A stretch of DNA of 9,437 bases from Gammaproteobacteria bacterium UBA5338. GTDB lineage: Bacteria; Pseudomonadota; Gammaproteobacteria; Pseudomonadales; UBA5862. The DNA is taken from positions 1 to 9,437 of the forward strand of contig DHQM01000135.1 of NCBI GenBank assembly GCA_002408105.1, given 5' to 3'. Under the pieces are notes generated by a model that made no database searches, was not told the origin of the DNA, and saw only the letters and a list, made by a program, of their open reading frames with translations. The position numbers were made by a program, and so were the translations under genes. How positions within the stretch are numbered: the stretch's first letter is position 1; each line of letters begins with the position of its first letter. Positions 5,742-9,437 of this stretch are shown here, piece after piece.

Positions 5742-6998
5742 CTATTCGGGTTGGGGAATGCGGACCATGGCGATGCTGAAGGCCGCAAACACCAGCGCCA
5801 GCATCAGGACAATGTAGGACAACCGGTAGGTTCCCGTGAGGTCGTAGATCCAGCCCGCAAGCGGCACTGGAATCACCTGCAATGGCAGCATCGCCGGGCG
5901 CAGCAGGCCTACGGCACGACCGAACGAAAGCCGCCCGAACACCTGGCCGATGACCGAACTTTGCAACGGCACCACGCCGCCCATGCCGAAACCGAAGACC
6001 GCGCCTGCCAACAGCAGCCAAGACAACGAGCTGAACGACATCAACATCCAGGCGCCCACCAGCTGTGTTCCAATGCAAAGCCAGACGGCGATGCGTGGTT
6101 CGTTGAGGTCGGTGAGCCAGCCGAACACCAACTTACCCAACACACCAAGCCCTGCCGACAACGACAATACCGCAGCTGCATGGCCCGCGCCGAGGCCTTG
6201 GCTGGTCAGTTGCGGGACCATGTGCACCAGCACGGCCTGAAACACCCCAACCAAAATGGCAAAGGTGAGGGCTGTGAACCAGAAGTCACCCGAACTCAGG
6301 ATCATGCGCGAAGTAAAAGCCGACTCCACAGTGACCGGCTGGTCGGAAGTGGTGGGCCTGGGGGCCACTCCATCGGGAAACTGGCCAACGGATTCGGGCG
6401 AAGTGCGTGCATACAGCAACACCACCGGCGTGACCAACGCAAGAGCCGCGATGGCATACACCAGGTATCCGCCTCGCCACCCGACCATACCGATCAACCA
6501 GGCGGCGATCCCTGGCATCACAATCCCCGAGGCGGAAATGCCCATGGTGGCCACTCCCAGTGCGAGGCCACGCCGGCGATGGAACCAGTTGGCCACGAGC
6601 TTGGAAGAGGACTGCCCGCCCATGGCTGAGCTGCCAAAGGCGAGAAAGGTTCCGAGGATCAAATAGAACTGCCACAGGGAGTTGATCTGTGACAGCAAGG
6701 CATAGCCGATCGAAAGCGAGACCGCGCCTGACACCATGATCCATTTGATGTCTAAGCGGTCGAGTGCCTGACCCAGGAAGGGTGCCATGACCGCGCCCAT
6801 GGCATTGCTGAGCATAAACCCGACGGACAGCCCGAGGTGTGAACCGCCAAAGTCATTCGCCAGGGCCAAAAAGAACAGCCCGTACGAATAAAAGAAAAAG
6901 CCCACCGAAATGAAGTCGTTGAAAAAGGCGACGGTGACCATTTTCCAGCCGTCGAAAGGCTGTCGGCCCGGGAGGTTTGGTGTGGGAGTGGGGGTCAT
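5742..6998 (-). CDS. MFS transporter, monocarboxylate/OFA-like
   Basis: A 418-residue major facilitator with about twelve hydrophobic segments in two halves. After the cytoplasmic N-terminus (MTPTPTPNLPGRQPFDGWK) helix 1 begins with MVTVAFFNDFISVGFFFYSYGLFF. The loop 2-3 motif-A region reads GQALDRLDIKW, and its counterpart in the second half reads GKLVFGWLTDLNEPR. WFHRRRGLALGVATMGISASG is the helix 4-5 pattern of carboxylate carriers. The central loop (SPESVGQFPDGVAPRPTTSDQ) separates the halves. A proton-linked uptake or export role for an organic acid is likely but the substrate is unknown. The frame continues open upstream to 7508, but family alignment and an AGG about 8 bases before ATG favour the start at 6998. 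It is upstream of the hydratase pair on the same strand, suggesting uptake of the acid those enzymes process. Confidence 0.92.
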   Translation of the reverse strand: MTPTPTPNLPGRQPFDGWKMVTVAFFNDFISVGFFFYSYGLFFLALANDFGGSHLGLSVGFMLSNAMGAVMAPFLGQALDRLDIKWIMVSGAVSLSIGYALLSQINSLWQFYLILGTFLAFGSSAMGGQSSSKLVANWFHRRRGLALGVATMGISASGIVMPGIAAWLIGMVGWRGGYLVYAIAALALVTPVVLLYARTSPESVGQFPDGVAPRPTTSDQPVTVESAFTSRMILSSGDFWFTALTFAILVGVFQAVLVHMVPQLTSQGLGAGHAAAVLSLSAGLGVLGKLVFGWLTDLNEPRIAVWLCIGTQLVGAWMLMSFSSLSWLLLAGAVFGFGMGGVVPLQSSVIGQVFGRLSFGRAVGLLRPAMLPLQVIPVPLAGWIYDLTGTYRLSYIVLMLALVFAAFSIAMVRIPQPE

Positions 6999-7323
6999 GG
7001 GTTGACCTGATCGACCTAGCCCGACCGGCTGCATCAGTAGTGGCTGATCACACCGAACAGGGCACCGGGCGCGGTGACCGCGCTGCGCTGAAGGGGCGCC
7101 CACCATACAGGAATTCGCTGTCGGTGCAAGGCAAGACTGGGGCCACCGAAAAGCCCGTTCTAGGCGGTTCGTGCAGGTCCTGCTCGCGCCGGGTCGTTCC
7201 GCGCGCTCTGTCCTATGAGGACCCTGTGCTGGGGCCGAACTTTGCCAGCGTTGGAGCGCCGGTGGGTGCCGTTTGCACTGACGCGCCAAACTGGGTTTAA
7301 TACCGCCGAAATTTTTCCGGGGG
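6999..7323. other. 325-base divergent intergenic region
   Basis: It separates the MFS gene (-) from the glutaredoxin gene (+). The open frames here lack family resemblance and are taken as GC-rich chance frames. It contains a likely promoter for the plus-strand gene (7273-7301), an imperfect set of small repeats near the MFS start (GACCT twice, 9 bases apart, at 7003-7016), and ATCAG/CTGAT arms at 7033-7048. I found no tRNA or recognisable riboswitch. Confidence 0.5.
7273..7301 (+). promoter_or_regulatory. Candidate sigma-70 promoter of the glutaredoxin gene
   Basis: TTGCAC (7273-7278) and TTTAAT (7296-7301) are separated by exactly 17 bases and lie 22 bases before the GTG start, in the most AT-rich part of the gap. 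Transcription would begin near 7308, giving a leader of about 16 bases. Confidence 0.4.
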
Positions 7324-7692
7324 GTGACAGCAGTGGCCGGGATTCGAGCGTTGTTGGTTCCAGCAGTGTCGGTTGCCGACCGCCTCAAGCGGGGGCGTGC
7401 GCTTCGCAGCCCCGCCCAACAGGCCGAGGTCGAGCGGGCGGCGCGGGCTCTTGTGTTGTACACCCACGCGGGCTGCGCTTTTTGCTTTCGTGCCCGACGT
7501 GCGCTCAAGCGCCTCCAGGTGCCTGTAGAAGTGCGCGATGTTGCGCGGGTCGAGCGGTACCGACGCGAGCTGATTCAGGGGGGTGGCCGGTGTCAGGTCC
7601 CCTGCCTGAAAATCCAGGATCGCTCGGGCGCAGAGCGCTGGTTGTACGAGTCGGCGGACATTGTCGATTACCTCGAACAGCGGTTTCGCTGA
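7324..7692 (+). CDS. Glutaredoxin / GST N-terminal domain-like protein with N-terminal extension
   Basis: A 122-residue protein. From about residue 43 it has a thioredoxin-fold glutaredoxin domain: LVLYTHAGCAFCFRARRAL with the redox pair C51 and C54, then the cis-proline region GGGRCQVPCLKI (P93), then WLYESADIVDYLEQRF, the C-terminal helix signature shared with GST N-terminal domains. Extra cysteines C90 and C94 flank the cis-proline, which is unusual. Residues 1-42 precede the fold: a hydrophobic or amphipathic stretch (IRALLVPAVSVADRL), then RSPAQQAEVERAA, a layout seen in a proteobacterial glutaredoxin-like family and perhaps a membrane anchor. The start is GTG, with another in-frame GTG at 7333; no good Shine-Dalgarno helps decide. 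Expected role is thiol-disulfide exchange with glutathione, with unknown target. Confidence 0.85.
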   Translation: MTAVAGIRALLVPAVSVADRLKRGRALRSPAQQAEVERAARALVLYTHAGCAFCFRARRALKRLQVPVEVRDVARVERYRRELIQGGGRCQVPCLKIQDRSGAERWLYESADIVDYLEQRFR

Positions 7693-7771
7693 ATCAGGCT
7701 CCAAAGGCCGGTGGTGCCGCTCCCGCTGACTGCATCACCGCACCATTCCTTCCTTAACACACCCCTAGGCC

Positions 7772-8005
7772 GTGCCTCCGTCGAACACCTCCCTGCGTGA
7801 CGAACTCATCGTCAACTTTGGATCACTGACGCTGCTGTTGGTGCTGGTGGGGCTGGTCGGCCGTGACCTTCAGCCGGCGGACACCAAGGACTACCTGCTG
7901 TTGTTTCTGGGGGTCGTCGCCTTTTCTACCGCCACGCGCTGGTTGTTGCGCCGCCTGCTGCGCAGCCAGCGGGCGCGGTCTGCCCGTCGCAACAAACCGC
8001 ACTAG
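7772..8005 (+). CDS. Small two-helix membrane protein, unknown function
   Basis: A 77-residue frame starting with GTG. It has two predicted transmembrane segments: about residues 17-30 (FGSLTLLLVLVGLVG) and 41-60 (YLLLFLGVVAFSTATRWLL). The loop between them is short and acidic (RDLQPADTKD), and the tail is very basic (RRLLRSQRARSARRNK), which the positive-inside rule would put in the cytoplasm. Codon use is like that of neighbouring genes, which supports coding. It begins 79 bases after the glutaredoxin stop on the same strand and may be co-transcribed. Its stop is 25 bases from the stop of the convergent MFS gene. The Shine-Dalgarno is weak and no ATG lies in the frame. I do not recognise a family. 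Confidence 0.65.
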   Translation: MPPSNTSLRDELIVNFGSLTLLLVLVGLVGRDLQPADTKDYLLLFLGVVAFSTATRWLLRRLLRSQRARSARRNKPH

Positions 8006-8030
8006 CGCGCCGATTTTAGGTAGAAAACGC

Positions 8031-9311
8031 CTATTCGGCCGTTGCCGCAGCCGACGGGGCCGCGTGCCCTGAACGCCCTTCGGGGGGGCGCATTGCCGCG
8101 ACTGCGCCGGCAGCAACCACTGACAATGCGCAGAAGGCCCAGAAGCTTATCTGATAACTGCCTTGCTGGTCGTACAGAAGGCCCGCCACCAGCGGGCCGG
8201 AAGCCGCAACAACCGTGTAGGCAAGGCCCTGGATTGCGGCGATGCTCGCGTAGTGGGCAGAGCCGAAGTAGTTCGCCACCAGTGTGGTCATGGCCACCAG
8301 GTAGATGCCAAAGCCAAACCCAAACATGGCCGCGAAGGCATAGGTCGCGAACTCGCTGGCGCTGGTGATCAGCACCAACAGGGCACCGGCTTGCAGCGCC
8401 ATTCCCCCGCCGAGCAGCCAACGTGGATCCAGTCGGTCGCCGGCGCCCCCACCCAGAACCCGACCAGCGGTGTTGAGGATGCCCAGCACGCCGAGCGCAC
8501 TGGCGGCGATCAGTGAAGAAATTCCGATGTCAGTGAGGTGCAAGATCAGGTGTGCATTGACCACGGCACTGGCGGATGTCGCCACGCAAGCAACAAACAC
8601 GATCAGCCAAAAGAACCGGGTGGCCAGTGCATCTTTGAGGACCCAGTCCTGGTCCGTTTTGTAGACGGCAGATGCAATGACCTTGTGTCCGGCAGGAGCC
8701 GCAGCCGTGAGGCCTGCGGCGCCGTCTGCATGCTGGCCCATTTCGGCTGGGGTTTCACGAATCACCAGGTAGCCGACGAGTCCGACCACCACGCCGCTGA
8801 TCGCCATGCACAGCCAGGCAACACGCCAATCGCCCGTGGCAGCGATGAGCTGTGACATGGCAGGTGCGATGAAGAATGCACCGAGTCCGCCGTTGGCCAT
8901 GAACAGACCCATGGCAAGGGCCCTGCGGCGCACGAACCAGTGTGCGAGCAGGTGGGTGCCTGGCAGCACTGTGGTCATTGAAAGTCCGGCACCCATGATC
9001 AGCCCGGTTCCAATGTAAAACACCGGCAACGAACTGGTGAAATAGGTGATGCTGGCGCCCAGTGTGATGCAGGCGCCGCCGATCAAAAAAGTCGTTCGGG
9101 TGTTGGTGCGGTTGATCAGAGCGGCCACGCCAGGGGCGCTGATGCCCCAGGTCAGCATTAGAATTGAGAAGCCGAGCGAAGCTTCACTGCGGCTCCAGCC
9201 AAGGTCGGCCAGCAGGGCGGGCAGGGCAACAGAGAAGCCATAGAGGCAGGTACCCACGCCCACCAGGTAACAAAAGCTGATCGCTGCGAGCAGTTTCCAA
9301 CCGTAGAACAT
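8031..9311 (-). CDS. MFS transporter, OFA/monocarboxylate-like (second copy)
   Basis: A 426-residue major facilitator. The start MFYGWKLLAAISFCYLVGVGTCLYGFSVALPAL is typical of OFA-like carriers (YGWK before helix 1), and AGGGGA about 7 bases before the ATG at 9311 supports it over the longer frame to 9371. WFVRRRALAMGLFMANGGLGAFF is the helix 4-5 region. The second half has GRVLGGGAGDRLDPRW, a clear motif A. The central loop (about 195-230) is hydrophilic and holds GQHADGAAGLTAAAPAGH. The family carries oxalate/formate, other monocarboxylates and assorted organic acids; the substrate cannot be read from sequence. It resembles the first MFS gene in layout but lacks its short TPTPTP N-terminus, so an ancient paralogue or independent recruitment is possible. 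It is convergent with the small membrane protein gene. Confidence 0.92.
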   Translation of the reverse strand: MFYGWKLLAAISFCYLVGVGTCLYGFSVALPALLADLGWSRSEASLGFSILMLTWGISAPGVAALINRTNTRTTFLIGGACITLGASITYFTSSLPVFYIGTGLIMGAGLSMTTVLPGTHLLAHWFVRRRALAMGLFMANGGLGAFFIAPAMSQLIAATGDWRVAWLCMAISGVVVGLVGYLVIRETPAEMGQHADGAAGLTAAAPAGHKVIASAVYKTDQDWVLKDALATRFFWLIVFVACVATSASAVVNAHLILHLTDIGISSLIAASALGVLGILNTAGRVLGGGAGDRLDPRWLLGGGMALQAGALLVLITSASEFATYAFAAMFGFGFGIYLVAMTTLVANYFGSAHYASIAAIQGLAYTVVAASGPLVAGLLYDQQGSYQISFWAFCALSVVAAGAVAAMRPPEGRSGHAAPSAAATAE

Positions 9312-9423
9312 CGATATTCCCCTAAACGAGATAGCCGGCCGGGGCGGGTGTGCTCCGACACAATGGGGCATCCCTGCGCTGCCTCCGCCCGTGGGCAGGT
9401 CCGTGGGCGCAGACAGTTGACGC

Positions 9424-9436
9424 GCCGCTCAGCGGC
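9424..9436. repeat. Short perfect inverted repeat at window edge
   Basis: GCCGCT and AGCGGC flank a single C, giving a 5-bp stem with a three-base loop or a 13-bp dyad. It lies 113 bases upstream of the second MFS start. It may be an operator or part of a terminator of a neighbouring gene, but the window ends here. Confidence 0.3.
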
Positions 9437-9437
9437 T

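Noticed and set aside
5619..6629. A 336-residue plus-strand frame antisense to the MFS gene
   Set aside because: It is a shadow frame with Arg/His/Gln-rich composition and no recognisable domain; the opposite strand encodes a clear transporter.
7166..7185. GGTTCGTGC stretch resembling a tRNA T-arm
   Set aside because: No matching acceptor, D-arm or anticodon stem could be assembled around it.
6999..7508. 170-codon upstream extension of the first MFS gene
   Set aside because: The extension is compositionally odd, has no MFS features, overlaps the glutaredoxin gene on the other strand, and a family-consistent ATG exists at 6998.
7215..7757. A 180-residue plus-strand frame over the glutaredoxin gene
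   Set aside because: The glutaredoxin frame shows CxxC, cis-proline and C-terminal helix signatures; this alternative frame shows none.
1..9437. Defence system, prophage, CRISPR or mobile element
   Set aside because: No direct-repeat array, transposase, integrase, terminal inverted repeats or nuclease/helicase-type frames were seen; every sizeable supported gene except the small membrane protein at 7772-8005 resembles a known protein family.

Overview
The window looks like the chromosome of a GC-rich proteobacterium, probably a beta- or gammaproteobacterium. The reasons are the glutathione-dependent class III alcohol dehydrogenase, the cytochrome c'/cytochrome b561 pair, the EcsC-like protein, the glutaredoxin type, dense gene packing and third-position GC bias. 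I cannot name the genus. I see no insertion sequence, phage gene, CRISPR array, tRNA or rRNA.

Layout. 1-1036 (-): the 5' part of a thiolase-fold protein of the lipid-transfer/aldolase type, running off the left edge. 1167-2279 (+): S-(hydroxymethyl)glutathione dehydrogenase (frmA), divergent from it. 2376-2828 (+): secreted cytochrome c'. 2854-3543 (-): cytochrome b561, convergent with cytochrome c'. 3720-4586 (+): EcsC family protein. 4600-4683: a hairpin-rich gap with terminators for both converging units. 4686-5108 and 5101-5550 (-): two overlapping MaoC/hot-dog genes, probably the two subunits of one (R)-specific acyl-CoA hydratase/dehydratase. 5742-6998 (-): an MFS transporter upstream of them. 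6999-7323: a divergent regulatory gap. 7324-7692 (+): glutaredoxin-like protein. 7772-8005 (+): a small two-helix membrane protein. 8031-9311 (-): a second MFS transporter.

Two themes run through the window. The first is acyl-CoA catabolism. The cysteine-less thiolase, the split hydratase and two carboxylate-type MFS carriers resemble gene sets for steroid, terpenoid or branched acid side-chain degradation, where a hydratase is followed by a retro-aldol step. The second is redox and aldehyde or nitrosative stress: FrmA, cytochrome c', a cytochrome b561 that may exchange electrons with it, and a glutaredoxin.

The most notable regulatory observation is a shared A/C-rich box, CAATAACAAC on the minus strand. 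It lies at exactly the same distance (21 bases) upstream of the preferred start codons of the thiolase and of the first hydratase gene. It fits the AAnAAnAA pattern known for Hfq/Crc catabolite-repression sites. Other points worth checking are a C9 tract that encodes five prolines just after the start of cytochrome b561, and the possible link between an aldolase-type enzyme and divergent FrmA.
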